5,215 nt of DNA from Hodarchaeum sp048939265. Lineage in GTDB: Archaea > Asgardarchaeota > Heimdallarchaeia > Hodarchaeales > Hodarchaeaceae. The notes beneath the pieces are model-generated. The model was not told the origin of the DNA. It did no database searches and saw only the letters and a list, made by a program, of their open reading frames with translations. The stretch lies in contig JBHLPQ010000241.1 of assembly GCA_048939265.1 (NCBI GenBank), positions 1 through 5,215 of the forward strand. Reading direction: 5' to 3'. A program made the position numbers and the translations under genes. This document shows, in pieces, positions 1 to 5,215 of the stretch. Position 1 is the stretch's first letter. The number at the start of each line of letters is the position of its first letter.

Positions 1-28
1 AAATAAAAAGAAGTATTATACGTTTCAT
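1..28 (-). CDS. Start of a secreted protein gene, probable paralogue of the two-module surface protein (truncated by window edge)
   Basis: Only nine full codons are inside the window, reading MKRIILLFI from the ATG at 28-26. The start is chosen because a strong Shine-Dalgarno (GGAGATGTG, 33-41) lies just upstream. The peptide has the look of the beginning of a signal peptide: basic residues K2 and R3, then a hydrophobic run. It matches the start of the two-module surface protein at 4062 (MKRIVILFI) in 7 of 9 residues, and the DNA from 18 to 28 is identical to 4052-4062. The roughly 90 bp upstream are also homologous between the two genes. I infer a paralogue of that protein, or at least a protein sharing its leader and signal peptide. 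The rest of the gene lies beyond the left edge, so the body of the protein cannot be judged. Confidence 0.7.
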
Positions 29-133
29 TTTTCACATCTCCTGAAATTTCATTTCTCCTAGAATTATTTCCTTTTAAAAGTAATATAGTCTTGCAGATTT
101 TTGTAGCATCTCCCCACATTCATATTAACTGAT
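18..133 (-). repeat. Leader repeat, copy A (promoter/5' UTR region of the gene starting at 28)
   Basis: This stretch is a diverged copy of 4052-4171. Positions 44-133 align to 4082-4171 without a gap (64 of 90 bases identical by hand count). A 4-bp length difference follows close to the SD, then 11 identical bases cover the start codon. Best-conserved blocks on the minus strand are GTTAATATG, GGAGAT-purine/pyrimidine-CTACAAAAA, TTTT-nn-AAGG and ATGAAATTT. Both copies sit at the same distance from an ATGAAACGTAT gene start, so the element is probably promoter plus 5' UTR. A TATA-like block could be TTAATATG or the T-rich block before AAGG; sequence alone does not decide. Its upstream end contains the last two codons and stop of the membrane protein gene at 805-125. 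Confidence 0.75.
33..41 (-). promoter_or_regulatory. Shine-Dalgarno of the gene starting at 28
   Basis: The minus strand reads GGAGATGTG here, with the GGAG core 9 nt before the ATG. It is a close match to the archaeal/bacterial anti-SD complement GGAGGTGAT. It is what supports calling a gene start at 28 with only nine codons visible. Confidence 0.7.
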
Positions 134-805
134 CTGATTCACAGAGAATTTGTTTTTTCTTATAAGAATACATATTAACACTCCTAAATAACAAAAAAAA
201 TACAGGATGGGGAGTATAATCAGATAAGGTGCAGCACTCTCACCAAGAGTTAGAGGAAACATCATCCATCTATAAAAAATAATTCTGGTCATTGGAATCA
301 AATTTATAATCATAAGGCCAAAAATCATGAAGATTGAACCGTTCCAAGCAGTAAAATTTAATCTTAACAAACCAATTCCAATAAATAGATTGATAGCTCC
401 AATACTTGTGAATAAAACACCCAGCACGTAAATAACCAAACTGAAATAGCCCAATGACATTACTGCTAATCCCCCAGCCGCTAGAAGATATATACCACTT
501 AAAAATACGGGTGTTCCAAGAACCAGTATTAGAACTGAACTAATTTTGATGTCCAAGACTGTTTTTTTAGCTTGAATCTTGTGAGGTGTAACAGTTTTTT
601 TAAAAACCACATACAAGAATAGGACATCTGCAGCGAGAACAACAATCATGATTCCAATAAATAAGATAACCTCGAAAAAATTAGGTTTAGGGGGAGCAGG
701 TACATAATTAATTAAAAAAAAATCTTTGATTATTGTCCTAAGATAATTACAGGCTTGAGGTGTACATTCTTCTATCATTCTATTTAACCACTTAAATAAC
801 GCCAT
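125..805 (-). CDS. Multi-pass membrane protein of unknown function, overlapping the zinc-ribbon receptor-like gene
   Basis: With the start at 805 the product is 226 residues. The frame stays open back to an ATG at 898, but that longer form would overlap the upstream gene by over 100 bp and add a stretch that is only the out-of-frame image of its zinc ribbon. The ATG at 805 gives a 14-bp overlap, suggesting translational coupling; the ATG at 778 (M10) is an alternative. No clear SD precedes either. Hydrophobic segments lie at about 43-68, 88-110, 115-147 (one long or two short), 156-176 and 192-215, so five or six membrane helices. Basic loops (KK at 69-70, KK at 80-81, and RKNK near the C-terminus) suggest a cytosolic tail. 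The stretch around IGAINLFIGIGLLRL is a style common in small archaeal integral membrane proteins, but I recognise no family and no catalytic motif. The overlap suggests it is made with the receptor-like protein. Confidence 0.8.
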   Translation of the reverse strand: MALFKWLNRMIEECTPQACNYLRTIIKDFFLINYVPAPPKPNFFEVILFIGIMIVVLAADVLFLYVVFKKTVTPHKIQAKKTVLDIKISSVLILVLGTPVFLSGIYLLAAGGLAVMSLGYFSLVIYVLGVLFTSIGAINLFIGIGLLRLNFTAWNGSIFMIFGLMIINLIPMTRIIFYRWMMFPLTLGESAAPYLIILPILYFFCYLGVLICILIRKNKFSVNQIS

Positions 806-2195
806 TTGGATGCTCGAACACGAATCCACAATGAGAACAGTGACTACTTGTACTAGAATTTGTGAATCGACATTGAGGACAAATCTTTGATTCACCACTC
901 CCTATAGTCATTTTCCCTGCTGGAACCTCCACCCTAGAGATTCTTCTCAACCAGAACCTGATGATAACGATGATCACTAAAAGAAAGAGAAATATGAAGA
1001 ATATGTATAAAAAAAAGATGAAAGAATAAATAAAACTCATCCCAACATAATAACTAATGAAAGGAACGACCTCAGTATTAGAAATGATCACAGTAGCAGT
1101 TGATAATTCTAAGAGAAATAGTTTGTTGTTTACCTCTCCAATAATGTGATTACTACCCCAAAAAGTGATAGTATTTATACCACCAGATGTAAAAGTGAAA
1201 TCAACTTCAATGTTTCCATCACTGGTAACTCGGACATATCTGACATCATCTTTATCAGAAGGAAAAAATCCGTGAAAATTACCTGATTCGTCTACTAAAC
1301 CGTTCCAATTATAGTAATTAGTTTTTGTGGGGATAGATAAAACAAAAGACACATTCTTCTCCAAATTTACAAGCTCAAATGTGTGCTGATAAGTGTCTAA
1401 AGATGTCTCCCAGTTGGGATCCAAAATTTGAACGCCAACATAAGGATCTCCGTTTAATCCTAATAAAGCATCTGAGCAGCTAATATTCCTAGAAGGAGTA
1501 CCACTGATAGTGAACGTGATTTCATTTAAAATGGTCATATTTGATGTTAAATGTCTAATTAAAAGATCGGATGTTCCCGATATAAAGTGAGAATAATATG
1601 CTTCTGAAGAATTAACCGCAATAAAAGCCGCACTTGGAGTAAAATTTACCCCTTGTGTCATATTTTGAAAATTAGTAGTTGATCCATTAGTAACTATAAC
1701 CCTTGGTTCATTCTCGCACCAACCCATCAATGTGTACTCTTGTAATTTTTGTGTGTGACGAACCTGTTTGGGAAACAAGACATTTCCGCATCCAGGGTGA
1801 GAAACTCCAAGATAGGTTTTAGAAGAATGATTATCCTTAAACCACCACCATTCTGTTCCATCCCATTTTATTAATCGAAAAGCATTGTTGTTTTCTTGGG
1901 CAAGGCCCCAAGAAGAAAAAGGAGCTGACATCCCACTGGCGATTGTTTGAAATGTATTTTCTTCTGATACACGGAGAACTCGAACGTGTGGACCCGATTC
2001 TTCCATGATATCAGATGGCCAATATCTACGATGATAGATAATTATGATATCCCCTTCCTTTGTACAAACAAGATTATCAATGAATACTTCCCCCTTCTCG
2101 TCTGTTTCTATTTTTGCTGTGCTTGGACAAGAAAAGAGGGTTGTTAAGCAGATGATCGCTATTGTAACTACAATTAATTCTTTCTGTTTAATCAT
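792..2195 (-). CDS. Type I membrane protein: probable beta-propeller ectodomain, single membrane helix, cytosolic zinc ribbon
   Basis: The product is 467 residues. Residues 1-27 look like a signal peptide (KQK, then LIVVTIAIICLTTLF, then a cysteine and small residues). Residues about 30-375 form an extracellular beta-rich region with many N-X-S/T sequons. Segments such as WDGTEWWWF (111-119) and LVDESGNFHGFF (300-311) resemble blades of sialidase/BNR-type beta-propellers, but the fold is inferred. A strong membrane segment spans about 380-414, followed by RFWLRR as a stop-transfer. The tail carries C439-P-Q-C442 and C453-S-H-C456, a CX2C-X10-CX2C zinc ribbon; such ribbons bind Zn and often mediate contacts with protein or nucleic acid. 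The extracellular sensor / cytosolic ribbon layout suggests a surface receptor or scaffold; the ligand is unknown. The ATG at 2195 is chosen because it precedes the signal peptide. It has no good SD, and a TATA-like TTTTTATG lies about 40 bp upstream. The 3' end overlaps the next gene by 14 bp. Confidence 0.88.
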   Translation of the reverse strand: MIKQKELIVVTIAIICLTTLFSCPSTAKIETDEKGEVFIDNLVCTKEGDIIIIYHRRYWPSDIMEESGPHVRVLRVSEENTFQTIASGMSAPFSSWGLAQENNNAFRLIKWDGTEWWWFKDNHSSKTYLGVSHPGCGNVLFPKQVRHTQKLQEYTLMGWCENEPRVIVTNGSTTNFQNMTQGVNFTPSAAFIAVNSSEAYYSHFISGTSDLLIRHLTSNMTILNEITFTISGTPSRNISCSDALLGLNGDPYVGVQILDPNWETSLDTYQHTFELVNLEKNVSFVLSIPTKTNYYNWNGLVDESGNFHGFFPSDKDDVRYVRVTSDGNIEVDFTFTSGGINTITFWGSNHIIGEVNNKLFLLELSTATVIISNTEVVPFISYYVGMSFIYSFIFFLYIFFIFLFLLVIIVIIRFWLRRISRVEVPAGKMTIGSGESKICPQCRFTNSSTSSHCSHCGFVFEHPNGVI

Positions 2196-2236
2196 GAGAA
2201 ACCCTAAACAAATCTAGATAGATAAGGTTAACACAT

Positions 2237-2262
2237 AAAAAGGGAAAGAGGGAAGGGGAAAA
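2237..2262 (-). terminator. Pyrimidine-tract terminator after the two-module surface protein gene
   Basis: Immediately after the stop codon (2263-2265) the minus strand has 26 uninterrupted pyrimidines, with T4 at the start and T5 at the end. Archaeal intrinsic termination is driven by U-rich tracts without an obligatory hairpin, and no stem-loop is visible here. The C content is higher than in a typical poly-U terminator, so it could be partial, letting some transcription through into the gene at 2195. The downstream T5 merges into TTTTTATG, which might serve as the TATA box of that gene. Confidence 0.5.
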
Positions 2263-4062
2263 TTATGTATTTTTCTTTTTCCATGTGTGCAACACTGGTA
2301 ACACTATCAACAAACAGATTATGAATGAAAAACCGGGAGTCCCATTTGACTTTGTTGGTTCTGTTTCAGTTGTTGTAGAGGAAGTAGAGGTAGAAGTGGT
2401 TGAAGTTGGCATTGGTGTTGGTGTTGCCTCTAGTGACACATCAGTCTCAATCAAGGGATTAACAAAGTATCGGATATTCCCATCTGGAGACCAATTCAGC
2501 ATGAGGTAAACGTCGCATGTTGTAGTTTCATAGGATGAGAAGATACCTGAAAAGGTTACTTCTTCTCCTGTGTTGATCTTTGACGCCTGTTTTGGAACAT
2601 AATACCCTGTTATATTTTGTATAGACCCATCTGCCCATACCTGTATCCCTGAATACATGTGATCTGCTTCAACAACCATGCCATTGATTTTAAAGTTGCT
2701 GGCACTTACATTTGCTAATACAATCACTGCAAAATTTGGACAAGGATGAGTTTCAATAAAAGCATTTCCAATTCCAAAGGAAGCGAGATCATTACTAGCG
2801 GCATAGAGCGTATGAGTTTCACTGCCAAGCTTAAATAGCTTAGAATTACCATCTAAGTAATAAGTTCGATTTACACTTTCGAAAGGCAGTTCCCTCAAAG
2901 CATACACATGAATACCATCAACCATAGCATCCCATGGTCGATCAGCGCTCGGGTCCCAACGAACGTCAAAAGTGTCGTCCTTGTCCCCATCACCATTAAG
3001 ATCAGAATCCACAACACTTTCATCCAGTGTTCCTTCCCCATCATCAAGGGGTAAGTCATACATGATATCCTCCCATGAAATAGGCACATTTCCAGTTGTT
3101 GCGGGAGCACCAATGTTTTTTACTGTTGATGTTATCTGCTTCGTGTAAGCATTAACTGTGATAAGATCAGATTCTATGGTTATGAAATAAGGCCGATTTA
3201 TCGCTTCAAATGATGCATCCGCTTGATAGAATGGTACCCAACGGTACCTTATTACCCCATCTGGTGACCAGTTGGCTAAGAGTGCGACCTCACAAGCTGT
3301 TGTTTCATGAGCTATTATCGTACAAGAAAATTCGATCTGTTCATTTGTTTCGATTGCTGCCTGATTGGGAACCACACATATCGAGTACGTATGATCCGTC
3401 CCGTCTGCAAAGGTTTCTACTCCCGTAACTGATAGGTTGACTTCAGCATTCACTCCATTTATCTTAATGTCGATAAAGCTGACATTTGAGTACACCACTA
3501 GTTCAAAGTTTGGACTCGGATGATTTAAGATGACAGCATCTCCTAATCCGAATGATGCGACATCATTATCTGCAAAGTATAGAGTATGCATTTTATTACC
3601 AAGCTGAAAGAGTTTCGACTGACCATCAATATAGTAAGATCTATTAAACATTCGGTCTACAGAATGGTCCGCGAGGGCGTACACGTAAGCACCATTGATT
3701 TCTGCATCCCATGGCCGAATTGTATTGTTCCACTCGACTGTAAATGTATCGTCTTCGTCGCCATCACCATTGATATCATAATCTGCCACGCTTTCATCTA
3801 GAGTTCCGATACCATTCGTAAGTGGCATAGCGTACACGTATTCTTCCCATGAAATCGGTACAGTACCAGTAGTCGCTGGATCACCAATATTTTCGATAGT
3901 TGTTGTAAACTCGTATATCCCTTGTTGCACTTGGCTTAAGGAAGAGTCCACCAAGCTGATATCCACTTCGTTTATAGTGGTAACTCTTTCTGGATATAGT
4001 TTGACTGATTGTATCCCTAAAAAAAGAAATGTTAATATAAACAGAATTACAATACGTTTCAT
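2263..4062 (-). CDS. Secreted surface protein with two tandem ~258-residue modules, Thr/Ser stalk and C-terminal sorting-like anchor
   Basis: The product is 599 residues. Residues 1-19 are a signal peptide (MKR, then a hydrophobic run). Two homologous modules follow, about 33-284 and 291-543, offset by 258. Landmarks shared by both are NIG-x-PATTG-x-VPISWE, GTLDESV, an Asp-rich loop (D94-x-D96-x-N98-G-D100-G-D102-x-D104-D105, and D352 to D363), RPWDA, SKLF-x-LG, HP-x-PNF and NWSPDG-x-IRY. The loop resembles dockerin/thrombospondin type 3 or EF-hand calcium sites, so Ca binding is likely. Many N-X-S/T sequons suggest glycosylation. Residues 547-570 are a Thr/Ser/Pro-rich stalk. The end is TPGFSF, a hydrophobic helix and WKKKNT, an architecture like PGF-CTERM and related archaeosortase signals; it could instead be a plain membrane anchor. 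The start is fixed by AGGAGG seven bases upstream. I do not recognise the module family; a cell-surface structural or adhesive role is inference. Confidence 0.9.
   Translation of the reverse strand: MKRIVILFILTFLFLGIQSVKLYPERVTTINEVDISLVDSSLSQVQQGIYEFTTTIENIGDPATTGTVPISWEEYVYAMPLTNGIGTLDESVADYDINGDGDEDDTFTVEWNNTIRPWDAEINGAYVYALADHSVDRMFNRSYYIDGQSKLFQLGNKMHTLYFADNDVASFGLGDAVILNHPSPNFELVVYSNVSFIDIKINGVNAEVNLSVTGVETFADGTDHTYSICVVPNQAAIETNEQIEFSCTIIAHETTACEVALLANWSPDGVIRYRWVPFYQADASFEAINRPYFITIESDLITVNAYTKQITSTVKNIGAPATTGNVPISWEDIMYDLPLDDGEGTLDESVVDSDLNGDGDKDDTFDVRWDPSADRPWDAMVDGIHVYALRELPFESVNRTYYLDGNSKLFKLGSETHTLYAASNDLASFGIGNAFIETHPCPNFAVIVLANVSASNFKINGMVVEADHMYSGIQVWADGSIQNITGYYVPKQASKINTGEEVTFSGIFSSYETTTCDVYLMLNWSPDGNIRYFVNPLIETDVSLEATPTPMPTSTTSTSTSSTTTETEPTKSNGTPGFSFIICLLIVLPVLHTWKKKNT
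2434..3192 (-). repeat. Module 2 of the two-module surface protein
   Basis: Encodes residues about 291-543, the second copy of the module. It keeps the Asp-rich loop (D352-x-D354-x-N356-G-D358-G-D360-x-D362-D363) and the paired landmarks RPWDA, HPCPNF and NWSPDGNIRY. Its Cys residues are 441 and 516. The degree of divergence indicates an old internal duplication rather than a recent one. Confidence 0.85.
3211..3966 (-). repeat. Module 1 of the two-module surface protein
   Basis: Encodes residues about 33-284. Over residues 56-111 against 314-369, 38 of 56 residues are identical to module 2 by hand alignment, with no gap. The N-terminal half of the module is more conserved than the C-terminal half, which differs by a one-residue indel before NWSPDG. 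Module 1 contains Cys at 229, 247 and 257; only the last aligns with a Cys in module 2 (C516). Confidence 0.85.
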
Positions 4063-4171
4063 CTTTTTTCCTCCTATTTTAAAATTTCATGTCTTCTCGA
4101 AAATGTACCTTAAAAAAATAATGTTGTAAAACAGGTTTTTGTAGTATCTCCTCCTTCACATATTAACCGAT
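4052..4171 (-). repeat. Leader repeat, copy B (promoter/5' UTR region of the two-module surface protein gene)
   Basis: This is the partner of copy A at 18-133. On the minus strand it contains GTTAATATG (4159-4167), a block GGAGATACTACAAAAA (4136-4151), a T-rich stretch ending in AAGG (4107-4120) and ATGAAATTT (4082-4090), then the SD and the start codon. The upstream boundary of similarity is near 4171, because the flanking sequence no longer matches. Conservation of non-coding sequence at fixed distance from two gene starts points to shared promoter and/or leader RNA. No small ORF is conserved between copies: the ATG within TTAATATG is followed at once by TGA here but opens 18 codons in copy A. 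Confidence 0.75.
4070..4075 (-). promoter_or_regulatory. Shine-Dalgarno of the two-module surface protein gene
   Basis: The minus strand reads AGGAGG with a 7-nt spacer (AAAAAAG) to the ATG at 4062. It fixes the start codon and lies at the site of the 4-bp length difference between the two leader copies. Confidence 0.8.
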
Positions 4172-4228
4172 TACTGCAAACTAAAGTGATAAAACTCTGA
4201 ATGATAGCATGAGGTAGTAGAATAATAC

Positions 4229-4250
4229 GAAAAACGAATTCTAGCTAGAA
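4229..4250 (-). terminator. Possible terminator at the end of the beta-helix gene
   Basis: A perfect 12-bp palindrome TTCTAGCTAGAA (4239-4250) includes the stop codon and is followed on the minus strand by a short T5 run. It has no loop, so a stable hairpin is doubtful. The T run is short. This is a weak call based on position. Confidence 0.25.
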
Positions 4251-5215
4251 AACTGATCAGTATCCTTTTCTAGTAACCTTCGAATCGACAAAATTTTAAA
4301 ATTTTTAACAGGTTCTAATAAAATTGTCAACAGGTTACTAGAATTTTTATTAAAATTGTCAACAGGTTCTAATAAAGGAGAAACGTGTGATTCTGAAATA
4401 ACCCCTGCTTGTATGTTTTCCAGACCGATAATCACTTTACCATAAACAGATTTTAAGAAATCAATCTGATCAGATTGAAATAAATCAATAATCGTGGCAG
4501 GAACTTTCAATTTTGACGTATATAACAGATAACTAATCCCAATAATTCCGAGTAAAGCAAAGAAAGCAATGATCATTATATTAACGAATGGATCAGCCCC
4601 TGGATTCACATTGTCAATGGTAAATGGTGTAACCAAAATTTCGACCACTGTGAGTCCTTGGCTGCAGTTTACTTCAATCTTAATTATATAAGAACTATCA
4701 TTAACCGTCGTGGTGTCCCATAAATAATATGTGCTTTCAATATCTAGAACAAGGGGGATCCAGTCCGTTCCTAAATTATAGGAATAATAGACCGAGTAAG
4801 CTTTATTATGTTTTAGAGAATCGATTGCTGGTGTCCAATCTATTGTGATTACACCATTAAGTGTTTCTTTACCCCCAGGGTGGATGATTATAGGGCTTAT
4901 CACTAAATGATCATGATCTAGAGACAAAGAGGTAAGTGGGTAGGTATCCTGATTTCCTGCTGCCCCTTTTATAGAATAAGGTGTATCCACAAAACCATTA
5001 CCATCAGAATCTGTTGTCATCCAATCATTCCAATAATTAAACACAAAAATATTGCTTATACCACCATCTTTTGCTTGGTGTTGGGGTGCATAATTGTCTG
5101 TAAAATTATTAAAGGTAAAAATATTGTATTGCGTGTTTCCTTCAATTCTTATGCCTTCCATATTATTATCATAAAATATATTCTCAGTAAAGGTATTGAA
5201 ATCCGAATCGAAGAG
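4241..5215 (-). CDS. C-terminal part of a NosD-like parallel beta-helix surface protein with membrane anchor (5' end outside the window)
   Basis: The frame is open to the right edge: before the Met at 5161 it reads LFDSDFNTFTENIFYDNN, so that Met is internal and 324 residues are visible. Residues about 1-60 are Asn-rich beta-helix rungs (N-x-F-x-x-N pattern). They close with NYWNDW, then DSDGNGFVDTPYSI and QDTYPL, the typical end of NosD/pectate-lyase-like beta-helix (PbH1/CASH) domains; these bind carbohydrates or other surface ligands, and the Asp-rich part may hold calcium. Residues about 110-195 (HPGGKETLNG, ITIDWTPA, YSVYYSYN, WDTTTVNDSSY) look like an Ig/FN3-type domain. One membrane helix spans about 210-232. 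The remaining ~90 residues form a cytosolic tail with the repeat LLEPVDNF / LLEPVKNF, unusual because many such proteins end just after the anchor. The full protein probably has a signal peptide and many more rungs. Role: cell-surface protein; substrate unknown. Confidence 0.88.
   Translation of the reverse strand, partial: LFDSDFNTFTENIFYDNNMEGIRIEGNTQYNIFTFNNFTDNYAPQHQAKDGGISNIFVFNYWNDWMTTDSDGNGFVDTPYSIKGAAGNQDTYPLTSLSLDHDHLVISPIIIHPGGKETLNGVITIDWTPAIDSLKHNKAYSVYYSYNLGTDWIPLVLDIESTYYLWDTTTVNDSSYIIKIEVNCSQGLTVVEILVTPFTIDNVNPGADPFVNIMIIAFFALLGIIGISYLLYTSKLKVPATIIDLFQSDQIDFLKSVYGKVIIGLENIQAGVISESHVSPLLEPVDNFNKNSSNLLTILLEPVKNFKILSIRRLLEKDTDQFSS
4298..4376 (-). repeat. Short interleaved direct repeats in the tail of the beta-helix protein gene
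   Basis: On the plus strand AACAGGTTCTAATAAA occurs at 4307-4322 and 4361-4376 (54 bp apart, in frame), and TAAAATTGTCAACAGGTT at 4319-4336 and 4351-4368 (32 bp apart, out of frame). AACAGGTT is thus present three times. The in-frame pair encodes LLEPVDNF and LLEPVKNF; the middle copy is read in a different frame as NLLTILL. This looks like small slippage or patchwork duplication in the coding region. Confidence 0.75.

Noticed and set aside
37..52. Upstream mini-ORF ATGAAATTT in the leaders
   Set aside because: It ends after six codons in copy A and three in copy B (4082-4090). The ATGAAATTT block is conserved, but the peptide length and ending are not; more likely part of the leader.
71..124. 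18-codon small ORF in leader copy A (ATG at 122-124)
   Set aside because: The corresponding ATG in copy B is followed directly by TGA, so coding is not conserved between the two leaders.
2365..2435. Low-complexity GTT/GTA-rich run as a microsatellite
   Set aside because: It is the antisense of Thr/Ser codons in the stalk of the surface protein and needs no other explanation.
2285..2509. Plus-strand open frame of 74 codons
   Set aside because: It is the complement of the Thr/Ser stalk and C-terminal part of module 2; its Val/Glu/Gly-rich run is the antisense of the Thr/Ser-rich codons. No SD or protein-like features.
2895..3113. Minus-strand open frame of 72 codons in another frame
   Set aside because: It lies wholly inside module 2 of the surface protein gene, whose frame is supported by the module repeat; it has no separate start signal.
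3210..3428. Plus-strand open frame of 72 codons
   Set aside because: Antisense to module 1 with no start signal or recognisable domain.
3586..3801. Plus-strand open frame of 71 codons
   Set aside because: Antisense to module 1 with no start signal or recognisable domain.
4121..4151. CRISPR-like or inverted repeat (TACAAAAAC ... GTTTTACAAC)
   Set aside because: Only a 5-bp AAAAC/GTTTT match with a 2-base loop, single copy, no spacer array, and the right arm is not conserved in copy A.
5159..5161. Met codon as start of the beta-helix gene
   Set aside because: The frame continues open to the window edge with the same Asn-rich beta-helix rungs, no SD precedes the Met, and no signal peptide follows it.

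Overview
The window is AT-rich and every convincing gene reads on the minus strand, so the order of transcription runs from high to low coordinates. The gene content is a run of secreted or membrane-anchored surface proteins. It looks archaeal, and I suspect an Asgard-type (Promethearchaeota, Loki-like) genome. The reasons are a NosD-like beta-helix protein ending in a membrane anchor, a secreted protein ending in a Thr/Ser stalk plus a TPGFSF / hydrophobic helix / KKK tail, a zinc ribbon on the cytosolic side of a membrane protein, and a pyrimidine-tract terminator. The lineage is an inference: there is no marker gene here.

Layout in transcription order: (1) 5215-4241, the 3' end of a parallel beta-helix surface protein that continues past the window edge, with an Ig/FN3-like domain, one membrane helix and a cytosolic tail. 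(2) A 178-bp intergenic region holding a leader element. (3) 4062-2263, a secreted protein of two tandem ~258-residue modules, each with an Asp-rich calcium-type loop, a Thr/Ser stalk and a C-terminal sorting-like anchor. (4) A 67-bp gap starting with a 26-nt pyrimidine tract. (5) 2195-792, a type I membrane protein with a probable beta-propeller ectodomain and a cytosolic CX2C-X10-CX2C zinc ribbon. (6) 805-125, a multi-pass membrane protein whose start overlaps the previous gene by 14 bp. (7) 28-1, the first nine codons of another gene, with a strong Shine-Dalgarno.

The most notable signal is that the leader of gene (7) is a diverged copy of the leader of gene (3). About 90 bp align without gaps at a constant offset of 4038 bp (64 of 90 identical by my count), followed by the same first four codons, and 7 of the first 9 residues agree. 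This suggests a duplicated, co-regulated family of surface proteins, with the zinc-ribbon receptor-like protein and its translationally coupled membrane partner lying between the copies. No RNA gene, CRISPR array, transposase or attachment site was seen. No specific biochemical function can be assigned to any of the proteins.
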